From: Aquarana catesbeiana | Taxonomy: Eukaryota > Chordata > Amphibia > Anura > Ranidae | Direction of reading: 5' to 3' | Assembly (NCBI RefSeq): GCF_042186555.1 | Contig: NC_133324.1 | Location: 219,467,145 to 219,531,144, forward strand | Length of the DNA stretch: 64,000 nucleotides | Part shown: positions 53,646-64,000 of the stretch, in pieces | Layout of the letters: every line of letters starts with the position of its first letter | Position numbering within the stretch: the first letter of the stretch is position 1 | Notes under the pieces: generated by a model | Told to the model about the DNA's origin: nothing | Seen by the model: the letters and a program-made list of their open reading frames with translations, nothing else | Databases searched by the model: none | Translations under genes and position numbers: made by a program

Positions 53646-53961
53646 CAAAGCTTTTTTTGCAAACAAAACCAGAAATCTCTCCTGCCCTCGGGTATCTAGT
53701 TCCTCAGTGTGTGGTATGACTGAATGCCTCAGTGGTATTTGCCGTCTTGCAGCCCTCCTTAGAATAATGGGTATTCATAGACTACAGAAAAAAGAAAGAA
53801 AGGAGGGCGCACCGACCTAGTGCATTACCACTGATAACATTTATTAAAAAAGATAAAACAGCAAATGAATACTCACAAACTAGCATGAATTTCAGGCATA
53901 GACAATAGCTGCAGGTGAGCAGTAACAAACGTCAAAAAACCTGGACTGGACATGAGGCAAT

Positions 53962-54001
53962 GGCTGACGCGTTTCGGGGGAGAACCCCTTTCTTCAGAGC
54001 C
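53962..54001 (-). ncRNA. hammerhead-ribozyme-like motif, second PLE
   Basis: On the minus strand: GGCT, core CTGAAGA, hairpin AA-GGGG-TTCT-CCCC-C, core GAAA, palindromic CGCG stem III, TC, then AGCC pairing with GGCT. The cleavage-type triplet is GTC. The base of stem II has an A/C mismatch. The same design occurs in the other PLE family despite different stem sequences, which is covariation-like support. Confidence 0.6.
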
Positions 54002-55824
54002 TAAACGGGTAATGGCTGCTCACATGTGAGAGCTCCTCTATATATGTGTGCGTGTGTAACTATGCATCCCAATCCCCACCAGCACCAGCCCACACAGGCC
54101 ACGCCCACCTGCACAGGGATCACAACCCCCTTTCAGTGATAGGGCCCTCCCTAATGTCACTTAGTCGCCATAGTGACACCATGATGGTTTTAAACCAGTG
54201 ACCCCGCACATACATGGCTAAAATATACTAAATTCAATGAATGGATGGATAGGATAAGTGAATGGCCATATCTTGGTGTCAGGTATGGACTACATAAGCT
54301 GACAAGCGGAGGTGGTCGGGCAGAAGTAATAGCCGTATCACCTCCACAATTGCCACGTATTTAAGGGGTGCTGTGGGCATACCGCATATTAACTTGGACG
54401 TCTTGGGTGTCTTGGGGCCTTCAGCTGCTGTCTGCCGCCGGTGGAACGCATGCCGCCTCGATGTCCAGGAAGTGCGTGTGCATTTGCGCTCCACCGGCGA
54501 CTTCTGGCTGGCCCAGACGTCACTTCCGCTCGCGCATGTGCAGAAGACGCGGCCCGGAAGTGCGGGTTGATTTGCGTTCCACCCGCTACCTCCAACTGCT
54601 GTAGCATCAGCACTCGCTGGAAACAGTGAGCGTGTGGATGCGCACGCATCCACAATGGACGGAAACGTCCAAGGCACTGTATATTTCGCGCTGATCGCTC
54701 CCCTAGAAGGGCCCATTATAAATATAGCCGAAATATATGGGTGGGCTAGAATGGAGGGGGGAACCAAAAGGGGAAAGGGGGAGGGCCAAAAACGGGGAGG
54801 CTGATGCTGCAAGGTGGCAGGGACGCACAGAGAACCACACACCACAATACACAGAGGAGACCAGCCTCATGAAAGTTGGTCATTAGAAAGTCCCCAAATA
54901 TGAAATAAGTGATGCAAAGTGATGAGGAGAATGTAATCGTTGTAATCAATACAAAAGTATTGAACCACATTATGAATCATGGACCCTTTAGACAATCCCC
55001 ATAAGGGGAATGTACATATGTATATATATGTGTGTGTGCACACCTTCTCAGAAGGACATGTACATATGGGAACCTGGTGTACATACATACAAGGCTAAAT
55101 CCACAAAACCATAAATACATAAAATCACGTGCATATATCTGAAGGTATAGGAATAGATGCATAGAACTATGGAAAGTCTATATCAGTGTCACAAGATTAA
55201 AAGTAGAATAAAAATTAGCAATTAAAAATTAGCAATTACAAATTAAAAATCAGAAATTAAAAATACAAATCATAGTGATTCCCATTAATAACGATAAAAC
55301 GTCATTGTCAATGGGAAGGTGAACACATCTCTGGAGTATCTTCTAATCTAAAACAGTTATCCATAGAAAATGGGACTTAGTAAGAAGTAAGGCACCTAAA
55401 ATGGGTGCTATAATAGCATATGGGGACCTTCTAACGCCATGTACCCGCTGAAATCTGGTGGGTCGCAAGGAGTATAAAATGAACTTAATGAAATTACATA
55501 TATACTGTTGCAAATACACATGCACAAATCCCACATAAAGAACGTCTACACGAAAATTGCTCAAAGACTAACTGTATCCTAAAAGGAGGACCCCAATAAG
55601 GCAGGCGGGGACTGTTCCAATCTAGCTGTAGGTGCTCTGTCGCTCCCATGACCATAGATGATATATGTGATGGAAGTACCTCCATAGGAGGGGGAGGGGG
55701 GGGCCCAACCATCACGAACATTAAGAAACTCACCGAATTAATCAATGTTCTTACATATCGTGATGGACCTAAATGGATCTCCCAAGAAAAAAAAAAAATT
55801 GCAGACCTGCAGAAGTTGCACATG

Positions 55825-56519
55825 TCATAAGACACTGTGCAATTCGATTTCTTCGTTCAGGCCTTTTGGGGCCAAAGTTCCCAAGGTGAAAATCCAATAA
55901 GCCTCTCTGGTGCACATTAACTGGTACTTTTTACCACTATCTAGATCGTTGGGCATAGCTTCTAAACCAAACACCCTAAGGCCATCTATACTACTGTCAT
56001 GGACCTCCAGAAAATGTCTTGGTATAGAATATTTGTCCTTCTTTGTCAGGATGTTGCTTCTGTGTTCGTTCATTCTGGTTCTCATTGGTCTAGAGGTCCG
56101 GCCGATGTACAGAAGGCCACATGGACAAAGCAGACCATAAACCACATATGGGGTGCCGCAGTTGATAAATTGTTTGATCTTATGAATCTTGCCGTCAATT
56201 CCTACTACGTCTTTCTTTCTGTGACACATGTAAATGCAATTTCCGCAGTTTGAGCTCCCACATCTATAACTGCCTTTTTGGTCAAAGATTGTAGTCCAAG
56301 GGCTATTAAGTCCTCTATTTTTGATTTTTTTCACCCTACTTGGGGCAATTAAGCTCCTCAAATCTTTGGGTCTCCTGAAAACCAGATTAGGATGTGAAGG
56401 AAGGCTTGTCTTCAGAATAGGATCCGATTCTAGGATCCTCCAATTCTTTTTGAAGATTTTATGGATTAAGGGAGCCTTATTATTGAACCTCGTACAAAAC
56501 CGTACTTGAAGTTGTTGTT
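55825..56519 (-). pseudogene. PLE GIY-YIG endonuclease region, second family
   Basis: The frame starts without an initiator at the junction, with NWRILESDPILKTSLPSHPN, the PLE linker after the reverse transcriptase. Next are VFRRPKDLRSLIAPSRVK, zinc-type CGSSNCGNCIYMC, then YVVYGLLCPCGLLYIGRTSR with catalytic-type RTRMNEHRSNI, and a C-terminal EAYWIFTLGTLAPKGLNEE to a stop at 55825. The endonuclease part looks uninterrupted from 56361 on. It is clearly diverged from the 27.5-32.9-kb family. The reverse transcriptase is absent. Confidence 0.9.
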
Positions 56520-56613
56520 GTTTGACGTTTGTTACTGCTCACCTGCAGCTATTGTCTATGCCTGAAATTCATGCTCGTTTGTGAGTATTCATTTGCTGTC
56601 AAAGCTTTTTTTG

Positions 56614-57010
56614 GCCATACTTCTCTTCTGGGTAACAGGAGTGCACCTACTTTTGCTCTCCTATGACCCAAAACCAGCTGTCAGAGGGCTAAAGCCCCTA
56701 TCAACTTATGTCACAGAGCCTCTCCAGTCTCTGGAAGGATACCAACTATATTGTTAGGAACCTTACAGCTGTCTGGTCTATTGTGGCGCTCCAGTAAGGG
56801 GCAGAACTGAGAGCACTGATTAACAGTCACTCTTGGCTCTAAAAAGACAGAGAATTGAGCGATCAGCTGTCATGTGATTACTTAGTTCCCAAACTTAGAG
56901 CCAGTGGGGGACAGCTGCAGCATCAGACCGATGCTGCAGCATAGAGATGAGCATTTATTTTATTTTTTTTCTGTGTTTCTATTTTTTCTATTTCCATACT
57001 TCTCCTTTAA
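56614..57010. repeat. palindromic dispersed repeat that received the second PLE; no gene
   Basis: Left of the PLE, AAGAGAAGTATGGC (53633-53645 region) and right of it GCCATACTTCTCTT (56614-56627) are complementary, so the pre-insertion site was a hairpin around CAAAGCTTTTTTTG. The remainder to about 57005 (CCATACTTCTCCTTTAA) matches the repeat at 32887-33440 in part. Confidence 0.6.
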
Positions 57011-57799
57011 TGCCAAGCATTTAGCTTTATTTATTTAGACCCCTTTAAACTGCTGAAAATGACCATGTTTGGCAGTAAACATTACTCCCGTATAAGACTT
57101 TGGCATGAATCTGACTCAACTAGACAGAATTTATGTCAGCTTTCCTACGGGCAAATCATATTTTAGTTGGTGTGGAATGCCCGCCAACCATTCCTACAAG
57201 TTCGTCATATAGAAATCATAGATAGAGGCTCATTCAAGTTTAGGCATGGAATACAAAACATCAAAATCTTTGCTTTTTGTCTCCTAGGAAGAATTACCGT
57301 AGATGGAGGAATCTTACCCACTGCACTGTTGTATTCTGACAGCCATAAGAGTTCCCAGCTGTCAGAATACACAGATCCGCGCTGTAGCCTATTGCCTGCT
57401 GTGCTGATGAAGCAACTTTTAGATCGACTTCTGTTCAATCACAATGGTCACACATGGATCGAAATTCGGCCAGTTCCTGCTAAACCAGCTGAATTTCAAT
57501 GCATTAATGATGAGCTTAAGATGGAAAGCATGTTACTGGCTCGATCACTTGGTAAAATAAAGGAAAATAAAAGCCTTAAAAAGAAAACCAATAAGCCTTA
57601 CATCTAAAAAATAGTAAACTGCAATGTATTACATTTTTGTTTTTGAGTTTAGTACTGCTGTAACCTTGCTCTGGTCCTCAGGTATGGCATATTTTGGACT
57701 GCTTTCTCAACAGTATCTGTAGTGTCATGCAGCATGTGGATTAGAGGGCATCCTAGATGATAAAACGCTGAGTCGCACAGCAATCACACACGAACAGCT
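57011..57799. other. no gene supported; one 146-codon open frame
   Basis: A plus-strand frame at 57167-57607 is open for 146 codons, but its protein has no motif I recognise. It crosses the inverted repeat at 57331-57370. Coding is not claimed. Confidence 0.4.
57331..57370. repeat. 13-bp perfect inverted repeat
   Basis: GTATTCTGACAGC (57331-57343) and GCTGTCAGAATAC (57358-57370) with a 14-base loop. It lies in an otherwise unassigned 57011-57800 stretch. Confidence 0.7.
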
Positions 57800-58240
57800 A
57801 CATCTCAAACCTAGTCTCAAAATACCAACCAAATCCTTCTCTTCATTCCTCCCAAGACCTCCTGCTCTCTAGCTCCTGTCTCCTCCCATTCTCGCCTCCA
57901 GGACATCTCCTGAGCCTCTCCCATCCTATGTGGCTCCTTACTACAGTCTGTCCAACAATCTCCTGCTCTATCCACTTTGAGGTGATCCCTGAAAACCCTT
58001 TTCTTCAGAGAAGCCCATTCTGACCTCACCTAAGAACTGTACTTTTATTTTCTCCATCAGCTCATGCTCCACAGTTTTTACCTTTTGTATCACTTGACCC
58101 TCCATTTTAAATTGTAAGCTCTAAGAAGCAGGGTCCTCTGATTCCTCCTGTATTGAATTATATTGTAACTGTACTGTCTGCTCATGTTGTAAAGTGCTGC
58201 ACAAACTGATGACACTATATAAATCCTGTATAAAAATAAT
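57800..58240 (+). mobile_element. LINE/SINE-type 3' end with GTAAAGTGCTGC tail
   Basis: The tail GTTGTAAAGTGCTGCACAAA..CTATATAAATCCTGTATAAA followed by ATAATAATA equals, with few changes, the reversed tail at 9355-9440. Upstream, AAGCTCTAAGAAGCAGGG-TCCTCTGATTCC and GAAAACCCTTTTCTTCAGAGAAGCC resemble the end of L2/Rex-type LINE coding and 3' UTR, but no intact domain is readable. Confidence 0.6.
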
Positions 58241-60080
58241 AATATAAGTTTTAATAGAATTATATTTAAACCAGACATAAATGTGCATGTAAAGAACAAA
58301 AGACCTATGTGGTGTTTTTTGCTGCAGCGCGATAACATTTAAAGTGACTGTCGCTGAAGTAAAAAAAATATATATATAATAAAAGCCAACCTGTACAAAG
58401 CATTAGCTTTATATTTAAAGTTGGCAAAAAAATAACTTTGTCAGGGGCCAACTTATTTTTAGATACTCCTTGTGATGGCTCACCGATGACATCTGCACCA
58501 GATCTCATACGCTGTGCATGATTTGGTACAGTTTGTTTAGGTTTGTACGTTGCCATCAGGTTAGCAACATGAGCATCATTAAGCCAGCCAGCAAATTGCA
58601 GAAACCATGACAATGTATGAGTAATAACAGCTGTGCAAGATCACCATAAAGCATTTCCCCCAGAATCTTGTGAGATCTTGTGGTTTGGGACCAAGATCTC
58701 ACTGGGGACCACTGGTGATGTAGTCTTTTTAGGGAGTACCTGGGGCTAAGTGACCAGTGCCTTGGAGGAAACAAGGAAGTACGATAAAATGAAAGGTATA
58801 AACCATTATACATCTTGTAAAAAACATCAATGCTTTTTCTTACATCAGCAGGCAGAGCAGGCAGAACACCAATGGATTTTATGTTTAGGGGGTAAAAGTC
58901 TGCTTTAGCATTGTTGAAGAGCTCCAGGCTCCTCTTTCATGAGCCTTTGGTTGTCCCTTGCTATGCACTGTAATTCCTCCTGCTGGCTGCTATGAGACTA
59001 CTGTGTCCCACAAGTAACGCTGCAACCAGCAGAAGTAACCACAGTGCCATTCGAGGGACACACTATTTCTCACAGCCAGAATCTGAGATGATAGGGGTGT
59101 CCAGAACTCTTCAAGAGACTGAAGATTTAACACACTACCCGCCACAAAGGTAAGTATAAGCCTTCTGACTTTGCCTGCCCTTGTTTTGTTTTATTTCCTG
59201 TGACAGGGTCACTTTAAGAATGGATTATGGGGATAACATAAACTATTTGGATTGGTCAGTACATATACGAATTGGTGTTTCTAAGTTTTATTGGTATTGC
59301 TTTTAATTTCTTTGCACCTCATATGTGGTGAGATAGCTTTTTGGAATCTTTGGAGCACATTGTGTAACAGGAATAGATTTCCTAGGAAAGGACATGGTTT
59401 TCTGGCCACAGTGAGAGCATGGAATTGTGCTGACTTCAGCAGAGATTACTTGTGGGATAGTGAGCTCACTCCATTCCAGCAGTCCCTGGCACCTTGTGGA
59501 GCCTCTAATAAGAAAATGATAGGCCAAATACAGAAACCAAATAACAAGCATGTGCTATTAATTCACCAGAGTACCAGATGCAGAAGGCTACAACATTGCC
59601 TGGTCCACCAATATGTTCAGTTTTATAACTTTTATTGGTTAGTCTACAAAATACTAATATTTTAATTAGAGACGGTGCACTCCTTTCCTATGCAATCCTG
59701 GAATTCATGTATTGTGTTATAGACGCTCATCAGAAATCAGTCTCCCATCCATGCAATAAATGACGCAACTTGTGACAGATTCACATTTTACTCCAACATG
59801 GAAAAGGTCTTATTTACCTCCTCTTTTCCTGTCACCAATATGACTGTATTTTCTAATGAATCTGTCCCAGTCTTAGCATTAGAATGTGCTAAGAACTGCC
59901 TGAATTTGTCACACACGTCAGAAATAGCAAGAAAACTGTCAAACGGTATTTGTGAACTTTGCTCAGGACTTACTAATACAACCATAACATCATAAAAGTG
60001 TTGCAAAAGCTTTATTGAATTGCCCCTATATCCCTAGTGGCGTTGTACACTTGCGAATGTTCTTGTGGTTTTAGTTAGGT
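58241..60080. other. no gene seen
   Basis: Mixed decayed sequence. Frames up to about 124 codons (59291-59665) show no recognisable motif. AT microsatellite-like ATATATATAATA at about 58369-58381. Confidence 0.4.
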
Positions 60081-60084
60081 ATAA

Positions 60085-60440
60085 AGGGGCTGGCACTGGA
60101 AATAGCAGACAGGCACAGGCTGGTAGGAGACTGGCGGTGAGCGGCACCAGTGGAAAATAAGCAGCAGACAGTCCAGCAGTGGTGAAGACAGAAGCAGAGT
60201 CAGACGAACCGGGTCATACACAGGCAGATGGAATAGGGGCTGAAGCGTAGGCAGGAGCAATGTCAGGATACAGGCCAAGTCAGAAGCGTGGCCAAAGGCA
60301 AGCCGGGGTCAATGTAGGCAGAGTTCAGGAGTAGTCAAGACAAGCTGGGTCGGTAACAGTAGTCAGATTCAGAGTAACAGGTAGCAGGTATGCACGGGAA
60401 CGCTGTAGGCAAGACAGCACTGAAGCATAGCACAGGCTCA
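60085..60440. repeat. degenerate purine-rich short-period repeat
   Basis: Loose repetition of AGGCAGGAGC, GTCAGGAT, CAGAGTCAG and CAGGTAGCAGG units. It resembles expanded transposon-internal sequence, not coding. Confidence 0.45.
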
Positions 60441-60701
60441 GTTTAAATAGCGCAGTTGGCTTCAATGTGAGAAACAAATGCACGCGTGTGAGCAACAGGT
60501 GTTGCGCGTATGCACATATATGGGGACGTGCACAATATCTATTATCTATGTGCATGTAAGGAAACATGAATTAGCCTGTGCCTATGCACAGGACGCTTTT
60601 TAGAAGAGCTACCCTGTCCTTCCTGACACCTCCTGTCAGGTCTTTATTATCTGTGTTACTGCTGATGAGATTCACCCCATGTGTTGTATTTGATATAGAT
60701 A

Positions 60702-60703
60702 TA

Positions 60704-60740
<37 letters not shown>
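60702..60740. repeat. (TA)n microsatellite
   Basis: An almost pure TA tract of about 36 bp that ends exactly at a Tc1 tip, offering many TA targets. Confidence 0.9.
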
Positions 60741-60743
<3 letters not shown>

Positions 60744-60880
60744 TATCTCACAAAAGTGAGTACACCCTTCACGTTTTTTTAAATATTTTATTATTACATT
60801 TGTTACAAAACATGACATTAGTTAAAAATAAAAGAAGTGAAATAAAGAAAAATACTGCCCGATAAGTGCATATGTAGATA
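60741..60880. mobile_element. end fragment of a second Tc1-type family
   Basis: CAGTATCTCACAAAAGTGAG at 60741 matches the tip at 60893, but the following sequence diverges (CACCCTTCACGTTTTTTT, ACATTTGTTACAAAACATGAC). This is a related but distinct, truncated element placed in the TA tract. Confidence 0.7.
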
Positions 60881-60892
60881 GGTGGATAGATG

Positions 60893-62399
60893 CAGTATCT
60901 CACAAAAGTGAGTACACCCCTCACATTTTTGTAAATATTTTATTATATCTTTTCATGTGACAACACTAAAGAAATGACACTTTGCTACAATGTAAAGTAG
61001 TGATTGTACAGCTTGTATAACAGTGTCAATTTGCTGTCCCCTCAAAATAACTCAACACACAGCCATTAATGTCTAAACCGCTGGCAACAAAAGTGAGTAC
61101 ACCCCTAAGTATAAATGTCCAAATTGGGCCCAAAGTGTCAATATTTTGTGTGGCCACCATTATTTTCCAGCACTGCCTTAACCATCTTGGGCATGGAGTT
61201 CACAGAGTCCTCTTCCAGTCCTCCATGAGGACATCACGGAGCTGGTGGATGTTAGAGACTTTGCGCTCTTCCACCTTCTGTTTGAGGATGCCCCACGGAT
61301 GCTCAATAGGGTTTAGGTCTTGAGACATGCTTTACATGCATGATCTTTATCCTTTGCTTCTTTAGCAAGGTATTGGTCATCTTGGAGGTGTGTTTGAGGT
61401 CGTTATCATGTTGGAATACTGCCCTGTGGCCCAGTCTCCAAAGGGAGGGGATCATGCTCGGCTTCAGTATGTCACAGTACATGTTGGCATTCATGGTTCC
61501 CTCAATGAACTGTAGCTCCCCAGTGTTGGCAGCACTTATGCAGCCCAACACCATGACACTCCCATCACCATACTTGACTGTAGGCAAGACACACTTGTCT
61601 TTGTACTCCTCACCTGGTTGCCGCCACCAATGCTTGACACCATCTGAACCAAATACATTTATCTTGGTCTCATCAGACCTCAGGACATGGTTACAGCAAT
61701 CCATGTCCTTATTCTGCTTGTCTTCAGCAAACTGTTTGCAGGCTTTCTTGTGCAACATCTTTAGAAGAGGCTTCCTTCTTGGACGACAGCCATGCAGACC
61801 AATTCGATGCAGTGTGTGGCATATGGTCTGAGCACTGACAGGCTGACTCACCACCGCTTTAACCTCTGCAGCAATGCTGGCAGCACTCATACGTCTATTT
61901 CCCAAAGACAACCCCTGGATATGACGCTGAGCACGTGCACTCAACCTCTTTGGTCGACCATGGCGAGGACTGTTCTGAGTGGAACCTGTCCTGTTAAACC
62001 GCTGTATGGTCTTGACCACCATGCTGCAGCTCAGTTTCAGAGTTTTGGCAACCTTCTTATAGCCTAGGCCATCTTTATGTAGAGCAACAATTCTTATTTT
62101 CAGATCCTCAGAGACTACCTTGCCATGAGGTGCCATGTTGAACTTCCAGTGACCTGTATGAGAGATTGAGAGCGATAACACCAAATTTAGCACACCTGCT
62201 CCCCATTCACACCTGAGACCTTGAAACACTAACGAATCACATGGCAGGGGGAAATGGCTAATTGGGCCCAATTTGGACATTTTCACTTTCACTTTTCACT
62301 TTGTTGCCAGCGGTTTAGACATTAATGGCTGTGTTTTGAGTTATTTTGAGGGGACAGCAAATTTACACTGTTATACAAGCTGTACACTCACTACTTTAT
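60893..62399 (-). mobile_element. Tc1-type transposon, most of element present
   Basis: The left end CAGTATCTCACAAAAGTGAG (60893-60912) continues through a second internal AAAAGTGAGTACACCCC (61090). The right side runs to CTCACTACTTTA at 62399, where the terminal ~80 bp seen at 4700-4777 is missing. The minus-strand transposase lies between. Both copies in the window share high similarity where they overlap. Confidence 0.9.
61080..62136 (-). pseudogene. Tc1-like DD(34)E transposase, frameshifted near the end
   Basis: The start ATG at 62136 gives MAPHGKVVSEDLKIRIVALH, a paired-like domain with two helix-turn-helix parts (KKVAKTLKLSCSMVVKTIQR; RRMSAASIAAEVKAV), and GRPKRLS between them. The catalytic domain has LRSDETKINVF (first Asp), GDGSVMVLGC, and FQHDNDLKHTSK (second Asp). 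The reading frame then slips: SQDLNPIEHPWGIL with the third catalytic residue (Glu) is encoded at about 61325-61285 in another phase. So it is inactive, although nearly all parts are present. Confidence 0.92.
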
Positions 62400-62499
62400 A
62401 TATACTGTGTATACTAGATTATAGCGCGGAGTCCTGGTTGCCTACGGATAGTTTGTATGTACAGCATTTTTGTTTAGTAAAAGCACATTAATAAACTAC

Positions 62500-63200
62500 G
62501 GAAATGTCTAAGCTTGTAGGCAGGTGCAGTCTATTTTCTCACTTGAAGGTGGTGCTTAACCACAGTGGCATTGCAGAGGAAGAGGAAGTCAAGAGGAAAG
62601 TGGTGCCTCTAGGGTTTTCTGGGTCACTGGGGCAGCGATCCGGTTGGATGCTGGCAGCTCATGTGACTCTGGTGGCCATCTTGGGTCAGATAGAGTCTAT
62701 TTAAGAGCCTGGCTCCTAAGTTTGGCACACATTTAGTGTGTGGGTAGTGTAGGGACAGGGCACCTTGCAGGGACAGTAATAGCGGCAGGGAAAAGTTCCA
62801 CATCGGTAGGGAAAATATAGGGATCCTTTACTCTTCCTGAAGCCTCCATGTTTGGGCAAGGACCAGCCAGGCTGCATTCTGCCCTGCATTCTGCCCCTCA
62901 TTCTGCCCCTCAAGACAGACAATGTCAGTTCGGCTGAGATCTGTTCTGCTACAATCTGATATTCATCTGTGAGCATTTCTGGTTGGGCTGCCTTCCTGCG
63001 GGCTTGTTGTGACCTGTTATACTTTGACTACAATACAAGTTCTTTCTATTGCATCTAGACTGTGTGTGAGTTACTGCCTCCACACCACGCTCCACTCTCT
63101 CACAAGCTTCCTTGCTTATACCGCAAAGAACCTTAATAGATGTAAAGCAAAACACCCCTCTACTATTTATCCCGGTGACTACTGCCACTGAGACAGTGAG
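62500..63200 (+). repeat. possible solo LTR or LTR-like repeat
   Basis: A TATA-like TCTATTTAAGAGCC at 62697-62710, short CTGCATTCTGCCC repeats (62872-62910) and a CCTTGCTTATACCGC-type end give an LTR-like feel, but no TG..CA ends with a TSD were fixed. Low confidence. Confidence 0.25.
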
Positions 63201-64000
63201 GGGTAGGTAAACTAAAACATTAGAGTTGTCACCAGACCAGAGCCTGAGAGTATATCATTCAATAGTGACAAACGTTCTCGTAACAAATCTAATATCCCTA
63301 AATTGCTGTCTCCGGGTTAGGAAGTGGAGGGAATTTTCCCAAATAGAATGCTTTGGAAAATTCCTCAAAAGTGTTTCAGCTCTTTCCTACTCCATCCAAT
63401 ACTAAAAAAAAACGTTTTGGATATACAAACACTTTAAGAATTAGAGTGTGAACAAATCACCACCAGCATTCACAGGGGATGTTGGTAGATGATCCACCCA
63501 CCTGCATCCATCCAAAATTGAAATGCAAATTTTGAGTGGACTGATCCTCTAAATAGAACTGCTGCATAAGTACAAAAACCTATGCATTAGGATTGGTAAT
63601 GTTGGTTGAATTACAATACACAAATGGATTTGGAAGAAAACAACACTGAAAATTAAACCATGTGTATCCTATCTAATAACAGAAAATCCATTTATACAAA
63701 AGTAAGTCAATGCGTTCTTTCATCAAACTGGAACGCTGCAGCATTGGCAGAATACACACAAAAATTGAACAATTTTCTATCCATGTTACTCTGGCAGTGC
63801 TGTATAGACATGGCATATTTTCAGAAAATAATCTGGTATATGAATGCAGTAAATAGAGAGCTACATGTTAGATGACATTCGATTTGTCAAGCCTAGCTTC
63901 ACCTTATGATTTTTCAGTAATTGAGTACATGGGGTCAGCTGTATTTGCTCATTACATTAACTTTTTTTATTAGAAAAGTACAATGATTTACTACTGTTAT
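63201..64000. other. no gene seen
   Basis: AT-rich sequence with short frames only. No repeat ends recognised. Confidence 0.45.

Larger units (their letters stand above)
53646..56613 (-). mobile_element. second Penelope-like element, inverted-end structure, with 14-bp TSD
   Basis: CAAAGCTTTTTTTG occurs at 53646-53659 and 56600-56613 in direct orientation. Inside, 53858-53936 and 56521-56599 are 79-bp inverted repeats with one noted mismatch. The minus-strand coding part (GIY-YIG) runs 56519-55825 and is cut at its 5' end by the inverted 79-bp piece. A hammerhead-like motif lies at 53962-54001. The ~200 bp between 53660 and 53857 may be element 3' sequence or target; the left boundary is less sure. 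Confidence 0.75.

Noticed and set aside
54279..54845. 188-codon minus-strand frame as a PLE accessory gene
   Set aside because: It lies in the GC-rich noncoding 3' region, with competing frames on both strands and no recognisable domain.
57167..57607. 146-codon open frame, candidate host exon or small gene
   Set aside because: No recognised motif, crosses a perfect 13-bp inverted repeat, and the window is otherwise repeat DNA. Open length alone is not enough.
59291..59665. 124-codon plus frame as a gene
   Set aside because: No motif, no conserved context, and flanked by decayed sequence.

Overview
The window reads as interspersed-repeat DNA of a large vertebrate genome. The best guess is an anuran amphibian, probably a true frog (Ranidae). 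The reasons are the repeat families visible: many TTAA-bounded elements with TTAACC..GGTTAA ends, a Tc1 family with CAGTATCTCACAAAAGTGAG ends, CR1-like, L1/Tx1-like and Penelope-like retroelements, and a hairpin-rich family starting TGCCCCGTACACACGG. Family assignment is direct from motifs and target-site duplications (TSDs). The species call is inference. No host exon, tRNA, rRNA, CRISPR array or bacterial-type operon could be supported; nearly every readable protein fragment belongs to a transposable element.

Layout. 0.1-0.7 kb: TA-flanked MITE with a GC-rich hairpin core. 0.9-3.1 kb: two piggyBac-type (TTAA) elements. 3.2-3.6 kb: Ty3/Gypsy integrase scrap. 4.1-6.7 kb: Tc1/mariner-type remnants. 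7.1-7.5 kb: PIF/Harbinger-type MITE. 7.7-11.35 kb: minus-strand L1-type LINE lacking its reverse transcriptase. 11.6-15.3 kb: diverged TTAA-type repeat split by a young, structurally complete LTR retrotransposon (12150-15125) that encodes only a Gag-like protein with internal repeats. 17.1-20.8 kb: TTAA-type fragment abutting a minus-strand CR1-like LINE. 20.8-25.3 kb: dispersed repeats, including a second Harbinger-type MITE and a longer relative. 27.5-32.9 kb: a 5.4-kb Penelope-like insertion arranged as a head-to-head inverted dimer between 15-bp TSDs. 34.8-39.4 kb: a 4.6-kb TTAA element keeping the cysteine-rich end of a piggyBac transposase. 40.05-40.53 kb: TA-flanked MITE. 42.7-44.0 kb: hAT element with 8-bp TSD and an internal 42-bp minisatellite. 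45.0-51.2 kb: near full-length plus-strand L1-type LINE between 12-bp TSDs, with a Harbinger-type MITE in its endonuclease. 51.2-52.4 kb: a paralogue of 22.3-23.5 kb that supplies an empty site for the MITE. 53.6-56.6 kb: second Penelope-like element with 79-bp terminal inverted repeats. 57.8-58.2 kb: LINE/SINE-type 3' tail. 60.7-62.4 kb: Tc1 copy with most of a transposase.

The most interesting signals are hammerhead-ribozyme-like motifs at the ends of both Penelope-like insertions, three in all; the two inverted Penelope architectures, both flanked by TSDs; and the Gag-only LTR retrotransposon, with LTRs differing at three substitutions plus one 12-bp indel, an exact GCGCC TSD, a strong Kozak start and one in-frame TGA. 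The nesting gives relative ages: the LTR element is younger than the TTAA repeat it splits, and the Harbinger-type MITEs are younger than the L1 copy and the 22.3-kb repeat they interrupt.
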